A model generated the notes under the pieces. That model was given only the letters and a program-made list of their open reading frames with translations, made no database searches and was not told the origin of the DNA. A program made the translations under genes and the position numbers. From contig JAJDED010000001.1 in assembly GCA_029259915.1 (NCBI GenBank), positions 5,001-69,000 on the forward strand: a stretch of 64,000 nucleotides of DNA. The letters are read 5' to 3'. Shown one piece after another: positions 43,735-52,376 of the stretch (position 1 is its first letter; each line of letters opens with the position of its first letter). Source of the stretch: Planctomycetota bacterium (GTDB taxonomy: Bacteria; Planctomycetota; Planctomycetia; Pirellulales; Lacipirellulaceae).

Positions 43735-44697
43735 TTAGAAAACTACTCGCTGTATTCGGTGGTTGCTCGAATCAAGTACATGAAGTCTCCCGCGACTATC
43801 GCAAGCCAGCGCCCAGGGATTGTGCAGTTGACCAGGATCTCGGCCGTTGGTGCCCCAACAAGCGACCGGAGTTCCTTCGAGGGTGAACTTCTGAACGCGA
43901 TGGTTCCCGTACTCGCAAATGTAAATGTGTCCCTGCCCGTCGAGGGCCAAATCATACGGATAATAGAGCTGGCCAATTTCGGTGCCTTCGGTTCCCCAGT
44001 GCAATAAGAGATTTCCTTCATCATCAAAAACTTGAACACGGTGGTTGCAGGCGTCGACAACCCAAATGCGGTCAAGCTTGTCGACCGCCAAATTCTGCGG
44101 GCGACGGAACTGCCCTAGCTCGGAACCATGCGAGCCCCATTGGTGGAGAAATTCGCGTTGGGGCGAGAACTTTTGAATCCGATCGAAATCGCCGTACTCG
44201 GCAACATAGATGTTCCCCTGGGAATCTTCAGCCGCGTCGGTCACGAACCCAAACTGCCCCGGCAGGTGACCCATTTCTCCGCCGAAAGTTTCTGATTCGA
44301 GTGCCTGTCCCTGCGCATCGTAAGCCAAAACACGATAGTAGTGCGTGTCGGCAACTAGCAAGTGCTGCGAAGCGCTGATCGACAGCCCTGACGGTCGCCC
44401 GTTTTTACTCATAGGAGTTTTCCAACTGCGCAAGTATCGCCCATCGGCATCGAACACCTGGATTCGAGCGGTCATGTCGACAATGTAAAGGTGGTCTTCC
44501 GCATCAATGGCAATCGCCCGGGGTTTTTGAAAACGCCCCGGGGTAATCCCCTGTTGCCCCCACACGAGATCCATGGAGTATTGCTCCGAACTCCGATTTG
44601 TGCATCCCGGGCAAAGCGCCACCACGCAAAGGCAGACCACCCGCAGAACCAAGCCCCGAGTTGGGGAGAAGCAATTTTTTTTGCGAGTGTTTGGCAT
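43735..44697 (-). CDS. NHL-repeat lipoprotein
   Basis: 320 residues. The N-terminus has a basic stretch, a hydrophobic segment and a lipobox-like LCPGC (about residues 28-32), so it is probably a lipoprotein. The rest is a beta-propeller of NHL repeats, with units such as FQKPRAIAIDAEDHLYIVDM, FRRPQNLAVDKLDRIWVVDA, LYYPYDLALDGQGHIYICEY and LHNPWALACDSRGRLHVLDS, each followed by HRVQ-type motifs. Five or six blades are visible. Such propellers bind proteins or sugars outside the cytosol. Its stop lies 13 bases from the dispersed repeat. The 268 bases on its right, up to 44966, have no other gene. Confidence 0.85.
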   Translation of the reverse strand: MPNTRKKNCFSPTRGLVLRVVCLCVVALCPGCTNRSSEQYSMDLVWGQQGITPGRFQKPRAIAIDAEDHLYIVDMTARIQVFDADGRYLRSWKTPMSKNGRPSGLSISASQHLLVADTHYYRVLAYDAQGQALESETFGGEMGHLPGQFGFVTDAAEDSQGNIYVAEYGDFDRIQKFSPQREFLHQWGSHGSELGQFRRPQNLAVDKLDRIWVVDACNHRVQVFDDEGNLLLHWGTEGTEIGQLYYPYDLALDGQGHIYICEYGNHRVQKFTLEGTPVACWGTNGRDPGQLHNPWALACDSRGRLHVLDSSNHRIQRVVF

Positions 44698-44965
44698 ATC
44701 AGGCTATAGAAATGATCCTTGGGAATTCGTTATTCGTTATTGGGCATTCGGCCAGCTTGACCGGGGGAAGTTGAAAAAGGTATATTGCGGGTTCTGGTTT
44801 TCCCCGCTGGGGCCTGAAATTGGAAATTGCTTCTTGTACGGAAACATCATAGCTGTTGCGGTCCGTCTCGTGCATAACTTTGGGGCGGTGCTGAACTATT
44901 TTTGTCGCGGCTGTGTTCTGAATTTTGCCCGCTGAGACGTAGCGGGCAACCCCAAGCTGTTGCCT

Positions 44966-46084
44966 ATGCCGCCGATCGTCATCGACTTACGTAAAACCGA
45001 CGATAGTCGCGATGTGGTCCATCGTGCTGTCCAGACCCTGGCCGAAGGCCAGCTGGTGGTGTTTCCGACAGAAACCGTTTACGGGGTAGGTGCAAGCGCC
45101 CGCAGCGCCGAAGCCGTAAAACGTCTGTTTGAAGCCAAGGGACGCGACGCCTCTGCACCTTTGGCATTGGCGATCAAAAGCGCCGAGGAAGCGCTCGACT
45201 ATGTCCCTTCCTTGGGGCGGATGGCCGAGCGACTTGCGCGACGGTGTTGGCCGGGACCTGTAACCTTGGTTGTTGAATATCAAGCAGACCAAGGTTTGAT
45301 AAGTCAGCTGCCCGAGACAGTCCGGCAGGCAGTGGCTCCTAATGGCACTTTGGGATTTAGGGTGCCTGCTCACGACGCGCTGTTAGACGTTCTGAAGATG
45401 CTCGCCGGACCGATTGCCCTGACAAGTGCGAACCGCTCTGGCGAACCGGCGGCTGTCAACGCGCAACAAGCCATCGACAGTCTGGGCGAACATGTGGGAC
45501 TAGTGATCGACGATGGACCAAGTCGATATGGCCAACCTTCGACTGTTGTTCAAGCCAAAGACCACCAATGCCTTCGCGAAGGCGTTTTGAATCAAGCAGC
45601 AATCGATCGGCTCTCGAGTATGATTATTCTTTTGGTATGCACGGGAAACACGTGTCGCAGCCCGATGGCAGAGGCTTTGACGCGAAAATTGGTGGCAGAA
45701 AAACTAGGATGTCCTGAGCAAGAATTGGAGCAGCGCGGAATTATTGTCGCTTCGGCTGGCATTGCGGCGGTCCCCGGGTGCGGACCCAGCAGAGAGGCGG
45801 TCGTGGCCATGAAGGAAAAACAGCTCGATATCCTGAAACACGTGTCCCAACCGTTGACCGACAAACTGGTCCGGCACGCAGATGTTATGTTCACCATGAC
45901 CGGAAGCCATCGCCAGGCGATTCTACGCCGGTGGCCCGATTCGGCGCAGAGACTTTTCACCCTGCGGCCCGACGGAGTGGACATTTCGGACCCCATTGGA
46001 GGTTCGTTGGCAGTGTACAAGGAATGTGCCGAACAGGTGGAAAATGCCCTGCGTATACGGGTTGAAGAACTCGATTTAACCTAA
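44966..46084 (+). CDS. Fusion of TsaC/Sua5-type threonylcarbamoyl-AMP synthase and YwlE-like phosphatase
   Basis: 372 residues. Residues 1-215 match TsaC/YrdC, which makes threonylcarbamoyl-AMP for the tRNA t6A37 modification: VVFPTETVYGVGASARSAEA, RLFEAKGRDASAPLALAI, and ALTSANRSGEPAAV. Residues 219-372 are a low-molecular-weight phosphatase: VCTGNTCRSPMAEAL (P-loop Cys225, Arg231) and the general acid in DPIGGSLAVYKE. Thr229 sits where YwlE of B. subtilis has the Thr that favours phosphoarginine over phosphotyrosine. No ribosome site precedes the internal Met219, so one polypeptide is likely. With rpiB next, the order equals ywlC-ywlE-ywlF of Bacillus, but with the first two fused. Confidence 0.9.
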   Translation: MPPIVIDLRKTDDSRDVVHRAVQTLAEGQLVVFPTETVYGVGASARSAEAVKRLFEAKGRDASAPLALAIKSAEEALDYVPSLGRMAERLARRCWPGPVTLVVEYQADQGLISQLPETVRQAVAPNGTLGFRVPAHDALLDVLKMLAGPIALTSANRSGEPAAVNAQQAIDSLGEHVGLVIDDGPSRYGQPSTVVQAKDHQCLREGVLNQAAIDRLSSMIILLVCTGNTCRSPMAEALTRKLVAEKLGCPEQELEQRGIIVASAGIAAVPGCGPSREAVVAMKEKQLDILKHVSQPLTDKLVRHADVMFTMTGSHRQAILRRWPDSAQRLFTLRPDGVDISDPIGGSLAVYKECAEQVENALRIRVEELDLT

Positions 46085-46175
46085 TTCCTGGAAAGCAGTT
46101 GCGGCCTCGCACGCAATGTTGCAAGATAAAGGTCCTGACAACGGAACTGAGAACTTCAAGAAAGGTTTTTTAAGC

Positions 46176-46646
46176 ATGCGAGTCGCGATCGGAAGTGATC
46201 ATCGGGGATTCCACCTCAAAGAAAAACTCGCCACATTACTGCGTGCAAAGGGGTTTGAAGTCGAAGATGAAGGCACCACAGCCAACGAGTCGGTCGACTA
46301 CCCCGATTACGCGGTTCTTGTCGCGAAAAAAGTCAGCGAAGGGAGTGTCGATCGGGGGATTCTCGTCTGTGGAACCGGCATCGGAATGGCGATTACCGCC
46401 AACAAATTTCCAGGCGTCCGGGCGGCTCCTTGCACCGATGAAATCACGGCAGAAATCAGCCGCCGACACAACGACCTCAACGTACTCTGTCTACCGGCAG
46501 ACATCCTGAGTCCCCGTATTTTGGAGCGGATGGTAGACGTCTGGATGGTAACCGAATTCGAAGGAGGGCGCCACTCCCGGCGGGTCAAAAAAATCCATGA
46601 CCTGGAGAAAAGAAACTGCAAACCCGAAGAATCATCGGGAAGTTGA
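46176..46646 (+). CDS. rpiB: Ribose 5-phosphate isomerase B
   Basis: 156 residues from the ATG at 46176, which puts VAIGSDHRGFHLKEKLATLL at the N-terminus as in other RpiB proteins. The active-site cysteine is in LVCGTGIGMAITANK, and RRHNDLNVLCLPADIL has the catalytic His-Asn pattern. It interconverts ribose and ribulose 5-phosphate. The upstream extension to 46116 lacks similarity. Its last 15 bases overlap the end of the opposite-strand kinase gene. It probably shares an mRNA with the TsaC/YwlE fusion, 91 bases upstream. Confidence 0.95.
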   Translation: MRVAIGSDHRGFHLKEKLATLLRAKGFEVEDEGTTANESVDYPDYAVLVAKKVSEGSVDRGILVCGTGIGMAITANKFPGVRAAPCTDEITAEISRRHNDLNVLCLPADILSPRILERMVDVWMVTEFEGGRHSRRVKKIHDLEKRNCKPEESSGS

Positions 46647-48119
46647 CGATTCCCCGCGTGCTTTTTGCATTACTTTGAGAATCGCCAGACGCAGGTCGCG
46701 CGATTTCACTGGCATTTGAAGGACTCCTCGTCGGGAGTTTGCCTGAACTAGTTTCTGCCATTGTGATTGTTGGTCGCCCAACAACAGCACTACGGGAAGC
46801 TCTTTGGTGGCTCCCTCCTCGCCAAGTCGATTGAACGCATCCACGGCATCTTGTCCCAAGTGTCCGGAGCTGAGCAGCACCACATCGGCGGTTCGGTTGT
46901 TCTCGTAAAACCGCTGAAAGAGTCGTTCGGTATCTCCCGTGACCAGCACTCGATAGCCGCGCTTTTTGAACATCTCGCGAAAGAGATTCTGCATCTTGGT
47001 CTCCGATTCGACAACCATCAATTTGATGGGTTGTCCCTCGGAGTCGTGGCCTTCCATGGGGCCCGATTGCACCGGAGTATCTGTCGCCCCTTCGCGCTGG
47101 TCCTTCACGCGCTTCATCGCAAGCTGCAAATCGGTCAACATCTCGGCAGGGGTTTGGAACCTTCTATCCGGGTCAAATTCGAGAGCTTTGTTGACAATCC
47201 GCACGATTGCCAGGGGAAGCTTGGGGGCTATCCCAACAATTGGGGGAATCTCTTGATAGCGCGACTTACTCAGCCGCTGAACTCGATCGCGAGTTTCTGC
47301 CAATGCCGGTTGACCACACAGCATTTGGTAAAAGATCGACCCGACAAAGAAGATATCGCTGCGGGTGTCGTCCTTGCGTACATTGGTTGCCCGTTCTAAT
47401 CCGGCATAGTCGATCGTGCGTGGGTTGGCGCCGTCTCCCCCGTCCGCCTCAGAAACGCCCAGCCCTGCCAAACCAAAATCGACAAGCTTGGCCTGTCCAT
47501 CACTGGAGACGATGACATTAGACATTTTGAGGTCGCGATGCGTCACACCCTTTTGAAACGCGTAGCTTAAACCCGCCAACATATCCGCCACGATTCTCGA
47601 CGCATCGAGCGGGTCGAACTTTCCTCGCACTTTGTAAAAATCACGCAGATTATGTCCCTCGACAAAATCCATCACGATGTAGTTCATCATTCCCTTGCTG
47701 ACCACTTCGTGAATGGCCACGATATTGGGATGCTTTAGATCCCTCCCGAGTTCGCCTTCCCGGCGGAAGAGTTCCGCTTCCTTGGGTTTTTCGCTCATCC
47801 TTTTGCGTAGCACCTTGATCGCGAAAAGTTCGTTCGTCACGCGATGCGTGGCACGATAGACACGCGCAAACGTACCGGCTCCAACCAGATAGAGCACTTT
47901 GTAATCGCCGTAGAAGAATCCGTTTCGGAACCCCTGATTCAGCCTATCGAGCTGATAGTTGGTCAGCAGGCCTCGGCGCAATAAGAGTTGGCATAACTGC
48001 GAATAATCGGCGTTGCGTGTCCCGAGCTCTCCCCAGACCGTACGTAGATCCGACTCGGTGACTACGTTGACATCCAGCGCGCGTTGGGCCAGCTTTTCTG
48101 CGGTTAATTCAGTGGCCAT
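46632..48119 (-). CDS. Ser/Thr protein kinase with C-terminal pseudo-receiver domain
   Basis: 495 residues. An N-terminal helical region (residues 1-65) is followed by a kinase domain: glycine-rich loop VGAGTFARVYRA, the Lys in FAIKVLRKRM, catalytic loop VTHRDLKMSN (about residue 190), and DFGLAGLG in place of the usual DFG, so it should be active. After a linker at about 335-365, residues 366-485 look like a response-regulator receiver (KLMVVESETKMQNLFREMFK, RGYRVLVTGD, VVLLLGDQQ), but the phosphoacceptor position reads VVLLSSG with no Asp. There is no membrane helix, so it is cytosolic. Confidence 0.88.
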   Translation of the reverse strand: MATELTAEKLAQRALDVNVVTESDLRTVWGELGTRNADYSQLCQLLLRRGLLTNYQLDRLNQGFRNGFFYGDYKVLYLVGAGTFARVYRATHRVTNELFAIKVLRKRMSEKPKEAELFRREGELGRDLKHPNIVAIHEVVSKGMMNYIVMDFVEGHNLRDFYKVRGKFDPLDASRIVADMLAGLSYAFQKGVTHRDLKMSNVIVSSDGQAKLVDFGLAGLGVSEADGGDGANPRTIDYAGLERATNVRKDDTRSDIFFVGSIFYQMLCGQPALAETRDRVQRLSKSRYQEIPPIVGIAPKLPLAIVRIVNKALEFDPDRRFQTPAEMLTDLQLAMKRVKDQREGATDTPVQSGPMEGHDSEGQPIKLMVVESETKMQNLFREMFKKRGYRVLVTGDTERLFQRFYENNRTADVVLLSSGHLGQDAVDAFNRLGEEGATKELPVVLLLGDQQSQWQKLVQANSRRGVLQMPVKSRDLRLAILKVMQKARGESSTSR

Positions 48120-48479
48120 AGCGCACGATCGCCTACGTTCGTCGGCTGGTTGCCTCTCAATATGCCCGCTAATCAGAACGGATTCTCAACTCAACAGAAT
48201 GATTCGCACACTCCACCACGCGAGGCAGGGGCAAACCGCGTCGGATTGGCTGAGTCCCTCCACCGGTCATTTTATTGCGGAAGGTTTATAACGTACATAC
48301 AAAACCTTGCGGATCGTACAAAATTCAGCCGATTGGGCCGCGATTTCCTGGTTCTGTTCGACGTTATCGTAATAAACCTCGCAGGAAAAATTCTTCGGTA
48401 GTTTCTCTAATTCCTTACCTGCAGCACATTACCCAAGGTGCTCGAAAACCGTCACCCGGCATAAATTCGCTCCAAATGC
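48120..48479. other. Intergenic stretch without a supported gene
   Basis: About 360 bases between the kinase start and the end of the next leftward gene. The frames on the plus strand are overlapping shadows without ribosome sites or domains. The left part should hold the kinase promoter. Confidence 0.5.
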
Positions 48480-48764
48480 TTACTCGGGCTCGTCAAGTTT
48501 AAGCCGATAATCGTCACGCTCTCGCCGAGTCGCCTCGAGGTCGAACATCAGGTATTTCATATCGAGACGCAACTGGCTGAGGGCATCTTGAACAAGCGTT
48601 AAAATGCGCCGGCGCCTTTTGGTACTCTCGATCACAGCATCAACCAGCGGAGCAAGTTGAGCACTATATTCAGGGGGAATGGAGTTCAAAGCCACCGCCA
48701 ACTTTTGCAGGTCGGCGGGTATTTGCTCGGGGGTAGCGATAGTTGTCTCAGGGGTGTTCTTCAT
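48480..48764 (-). CDS. Small coiled-coil protein (94 residues)
   Basis: The ATG at 48764 is preferred to the one at 48881 because AAGGAGACG lies directly upstream. The product starts MKNTPETTIATPEQIPADLQ and continues with KLAVALNSIPPEYSAQLAPL, ESTKRRRRILTLVQDALSQL and DLEATRRERDDYRLKLDEPE. It is highly helical and charged with a basic middle patch. I believe close relatives occur in other planctomycetes, but cannot verify that here. It has no recognised domain. Function is unknown. Confidence 0.75.
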   Translation of the reverse strand: MKNTPETTIATPEQIPADLQKLAVALNSIPPEYSAQLAPLVDAVIESTKRRRRILTLVQDALSQLRLDMKYLMFDLEATRRERDDYRLKLDEPE

Positions 48765-49169
48765 AATGCGTCTCCTTGGAACGTTGGTGAGTCGACGCGG
48801 TTTATTGCAGTGTTTGTGCCAAACCGAACCAAGCCCCAGAGGATCAGTCGCAACTAATTGTAATGTAAAGACTTGCATCAATTCAACTGTTCGTATCCTG
48901 TGGGTCCTCCATTCGAGTGGATGTTGATCAGACGCACCGTACTGAACTGGCTACACGTCCGAAATACTGTTATAAGCACCACTTACAGCGTTATCTAGCT
49001 ATTTTAGAGTACGTTGCCAAAAAGCAACTCTGGGGTTCCTGCAGAGTTGCGCCAAGTCGCCATTTACTTCATAAGCCGGGGCAGCCTCACAGTATCCAAG
49101 GCAGATGCGGCAACTGGGGCCACCTCCGGACGAGCGGCCTTTTAGGGCCATTACCCCCATCTTACAGCA
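48765..49169. promoter_or_regulatory. Divergent upstream region (no gene seen)
   Basis: About 400 bases lie between two divergent starts (48764 leftward and 49170 rightward). I see no supported gene; the frames present lack ribosome sites. It should carry promoters for both directions. Confidence 0.5.
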
Positions 49170-51944
49170 ATGCGACGACCTTGGCGACATTTTGGCACAC
49201 AGTCTGGAACGCATTTCTCGGTGTCCGGATGCCGAAATGCTCTGCTGCTTTTATACGGGGGGGTTGTTTGGCAACTTCTTACACCGTTTGCGGTGGCCGA
49301 GGACACTCGGGGAATTTTCCCTCAACCCGCGACCACACACCCAGCATTGGCCGACAATTTGGACGGCGGCCAGCCGAGGCTGCGTGCTTTGGAAAACAAG
49401 GTTCACTCCAGAATTGTTCAGCACAACATAGACCGTCAAAATTTCCGCTTCGGAAAAGGTGCTGAACACATCCGGCTACACAGCCCACCAGGACATTCTG
49501 CCCCGCTGGCTTATGCTTTGCCCAAAGCACCGGTTATCCGTGAGTTTCGCGGAAATGTTTGGGTGCTTTGTAATCGTCCCGGAGTCCAACTCGCTGCGAC
49601 CGTCGTATTGCCGCGTAGTGTCGATCCGTCGACAGGACTACCCCATCAATTGTTAGTACGCGCTGGTGCCATGGGAAATGGAGGCAACTGGGAGCAACTG
49701 ACGCTTACAAGTCTTCCCGAGGCGCTAGCAAACATGGCACGTGTCGCCCGAGCTCAGCACGGGAAGAGCATTGACGAACGCGAAGCTTACGTGACCCAGT
49801 TAGTCGTTCTCACTCCCGGAGGCGTGGGGCCGACCGAATTGTTTGTCGATCGACTGGAAGTCTTTGGCGTCTTGGCCCTACCGCAGTCCAATCCGAATCT
49901 CAATGGAACGGGCGAAAATCCCCAATTGGCTTCGCGTTCTGGATCTTCGACACAACAACAGTTTTTGAAACGTGCCGCTCCCAAAGTACCCCGCATCATC
50001 CGCTGGCAAGGCGAACCGTTTGAACTGCTTGCCGAATTGGGTTTTCAAGCCATCGGGATGAGTCGCCTTCCCTCGCCTCTTGAATTGCAAAGAGCCCAGC
50101 AAGTGGGGCTCTCCGTCGTCTGTCCGCCACCCTCCGCTCGAGAACTATCCGAATCGGGAATTGCTGAAGAACTCGCTTCTGTGCTGACCTGGGACTTGGG
50201 AGAACTACTTTCCGCCGACGATCTGGAACAAACGGCGCGCTGGCAACAGCTGATCAAGCGATACGACGAAAATCCCAACCGAAGGACTCTGCTCGTTCCG
50301 CGTCTGTATACCCGCGAAGCGAGCCGACTTGCCGACCTCTTGCTGCTCGACCGTTCCGCATTAGGCACAAGTCTTACGTTGCGAGACTATGCCACGTGGT
50401 TGTCGCATCAAAGCCGTTTGGTCCGCCCCGGCACACCCATCTGGACCCGCATTGAAACCGAGTTGAATCCCAGGCAAACCTTGCAAATGAGTGCGCTGTC
50501 GGGCAAACCCAACATGAGTTTGCCGGCGTCTTACCCGCAGTTGTCCACGCTGATTTCAGCCTCCCTTGGTGTAAAAACGAGCGGACTCTATTTCGAATCG
50601 CATTCGTCACTAGCCAAACCCGATCCAGGCACCCGGCGGCGCGCCCAAATACTTGAGCTCACCAACCTGCGACTGGGATTGATCGAACCTTGGTTAGCAT
50701 CGGGCAAACTCCTGGCTAGCGCGCGTTCCAACCATTCGAAACTCTCCGCTTTGGTCATGCAGGCAGAACGCACCCACTTGCTAATTCCTATCCGTTGGGA
50801 AAATAGCCTGCTATCGGTCACTGCTGCCCAGCCTTCTGGTCCTCTCTCTTTTGTGGTTCCCGGTGCTGCGGAATCGTCTGAAGCGTATCTGCTCACACTC
50901 GGCGGTCCCCAGCGACTACGTCATCAGCGCGTTACCGGTGGAGTTCGTATTTCTCTCGATCGATTACCGCTCGACGGTATGGTGATGCTGACTGACGATC
51001 CTCAGGCCTTTTCCCAAGTTGCGCGCTATCTGAGACAGTGTGCCCCGCGTGCAGCACGTCTTCGCAGAGATCTCGGTTCGACAAAAATTGTCAAATCGTC
51101 CGCTGCCTATGCCGCGGTTCCCAGTTCAAGTGAAATTCACAAAGAACTCCAACCAACACTCGATCGGGCTCGACAGATGCTTGCCGCTTGCGACCAATCC
51201 TTGGCAAACAGGGATTTTGATCAGGCTTATCAACAGGCCGATCAAATCGAGCAGATCCTGGCAGCGAGCGATTTTCTCTTGTGGAGTCAGACAACCGGCG
51301 GACGGTCGGTTGCAGAGAATCCTCTGGTTTTTAATCTCGATAGTTTGCCTGACTTCGCGAAAAGTGAATCCCAGTTCGCCAACTTTCAGGCAGGCGAAAA
51401 CTTGCTTGGGCAAGGAGGATTTGAAAACCTCTCCGAACTGTTGCACAGCGGCTGGCGTCACCGACAACTACCGCTCGATGGAATTGCGACTTCTGTAAGT
51501 TTGTCCCCAGACGCTCCGCATTCGGGTTCCTTCTGTTTAGAACTTCAGGCCCACCCGCGAATTCCTGAAGAGAGCACCGACGTCGTGGTACCGGCCTCCC
51601 CTGTGTGGATTGTTTCCCCAACCGTGAAAGTGAAAGCTGGAGATGTGCTGGAAATTTCTGGGCAAGTGCGCGTGCCGGAAGAAATCCTCGGTTCCGTCGA
51701 TGGCCTGCAAATCATTGATTCGCTAGGCGGGCCTGAGCTGGCGGTTCGCATCAAACAAGCCCCCTCCTGGCAACCCTTCCGAATGCTACGGGCTGCTCCG
51801 AGCGACGCGGACGTATCGCTCACGATCGCACTTTCAGGATTGGGCACCGCACTAGTCGATGACGTAGCGATCCGAGTATTTCGGCCCAACTCTGCAAGCG
51901 TAGCCAATCGCAACGGGCAACCTGCGCAAGCAGCAGCGCGCTAA
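49170..51944 (+). CDS. Large exported protein of unknown function
   Basis: 924 residues. The N-terminus has a hydrophobic segment (ALLLLYGGVVWQLLTPFAVA) and then AEDTRG, a plausible signal-peptide cut. Residues 100-220 include REFRGNVWVLCNRPGVQLAA and a beta-rich region; residues 265-500 (IIRWQGEPFELLAELGFQAI, VLTWDLGELL, TLLVPRLYTREASRLADLLL, TPIWTRIETELNPRQTL) resemble a TIM-barrel sugar-processing fold; residues 640-910 look like beta-sandwich binding modules (FENLSELLHSGWRH, VKVKAGDVLEISGQVRV). No catalytic motif can be assigned, and I do not recognise the family. It would act in the periplasm or outside. Confidence 0.7.
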   Translation: MRRPWRHFGTQSGTHFSVSGCRNALLLLYGGVVWQLLTPFAVAEDTRGIFPQPATTHPALADNLDGGQPRLRALENKVHSRIVQHNIDRQNFRFGKGAEHIRLHSPPGHSAPLAYALPKAPVIREFRGNVWVLCNRPGVQLAATVVLPRSVDPSTGLPHQLLVRAGAMGNGGNWEQLTLTSLPEALANMARVARAQHGKSIDEREAYVTQLVVLTPGGVGPTELFVDRLEVFGVLALPQSNPNLNGTGENPQLASRSGSSTQQQFLKRAAPKVPRIIRWQGEPFELLAELGFQAIGMSRLPSPLELQRAQQVGLSVVCPPPSARELSESGIAEELASVLTWDLGELLSADDLEQTARWQQLIKRYDENPNRRTLLVPRLYTREASRLADLLLLDRSALGTSLTLRDYATWLSHQSRLVRPGTPIWTRIETELNPRQTLQMSALSGKPNMSLPASYPQLSTLISASLGVKTSGLYFESHSSLAKPDPGTRRRAQILELTNLRLGLIEPWLASGKLLASARSNHSKLSALVMQAERTHLLIPIRWENSLLSVTAAQPSGPLSFVVPGAAESSEAYLLTLGGPQRLRHQRVTGGVRISLDRLPLDGMVMLTDDPQAFSQVARYLRQCAPRAARLRRDLGSTKIVKSSAAYAAVPSSSEIHKELQPTLDRARQMLAACDQSLANRDFDQAYQQADQIEQILAASDFLLWSQTTGGRSVAENPLVFNLDSLPDFAKSESQFANFQAGENLLGQGGFENLSELLHSGWRHRQLPLDGIATSVSLSPDAPHSGSFCLELQAHPRIPEESTDVVVPASPVWIVSPTVKVKAGDVLEISGQVRVPEEILGSVDGLQIIDSLGGPELAVRIKQAPSWQPFRMLRAAPSDADVSLTIALSGLGTALVDDVAIRVFRPNSASVANRNGQPAQAAAR

Positions 51945-52376
51945 CTTGGGCGTATGAGCTGCCCAACAGCCAAAACTATCCGAATGATACCCATCTGGAG
52001 AGGGGTGTTATTTGTGTTAAGTATCTAACAAAAAACTTGACTTCACATGGAAGCCTTCTCAGAATGGACCACATGAGGACATGATCGTACTCTACGCAAG
52101 ACACCCATTTCTGAGTTGCTAATCAGAGACCGAAACATTCAGTAGTCCATGGCGACAGCTGCGTTGCAGTGAGTGCGTCATGGTTTTCTGGATATCTTTT
52201 TTTGCGCGCAAATAGCAAGAAGCTCATCATTCAGCGCAATCCCTGCAACTCACATTCCTCCGGTGATGAAGCCTTTGCCCATTGGGGTGGGATTGGTTTC
52301 GACGCCTTTTTGTGTCCTTTTTTTCTTGAGACGTACCCGGTACGTACCTCGAAGCCAGCATCTAGGAGAACATTCC
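51945..52376. other. Intergenic stretch without a supported gene
   Basis: 430 bases between two rightward genes. One frame at 52173 joins the haloperoxidase frame but the ribosome site at 52364 sets the real start. I see no other gene or repeat. Confidence 0.5.
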
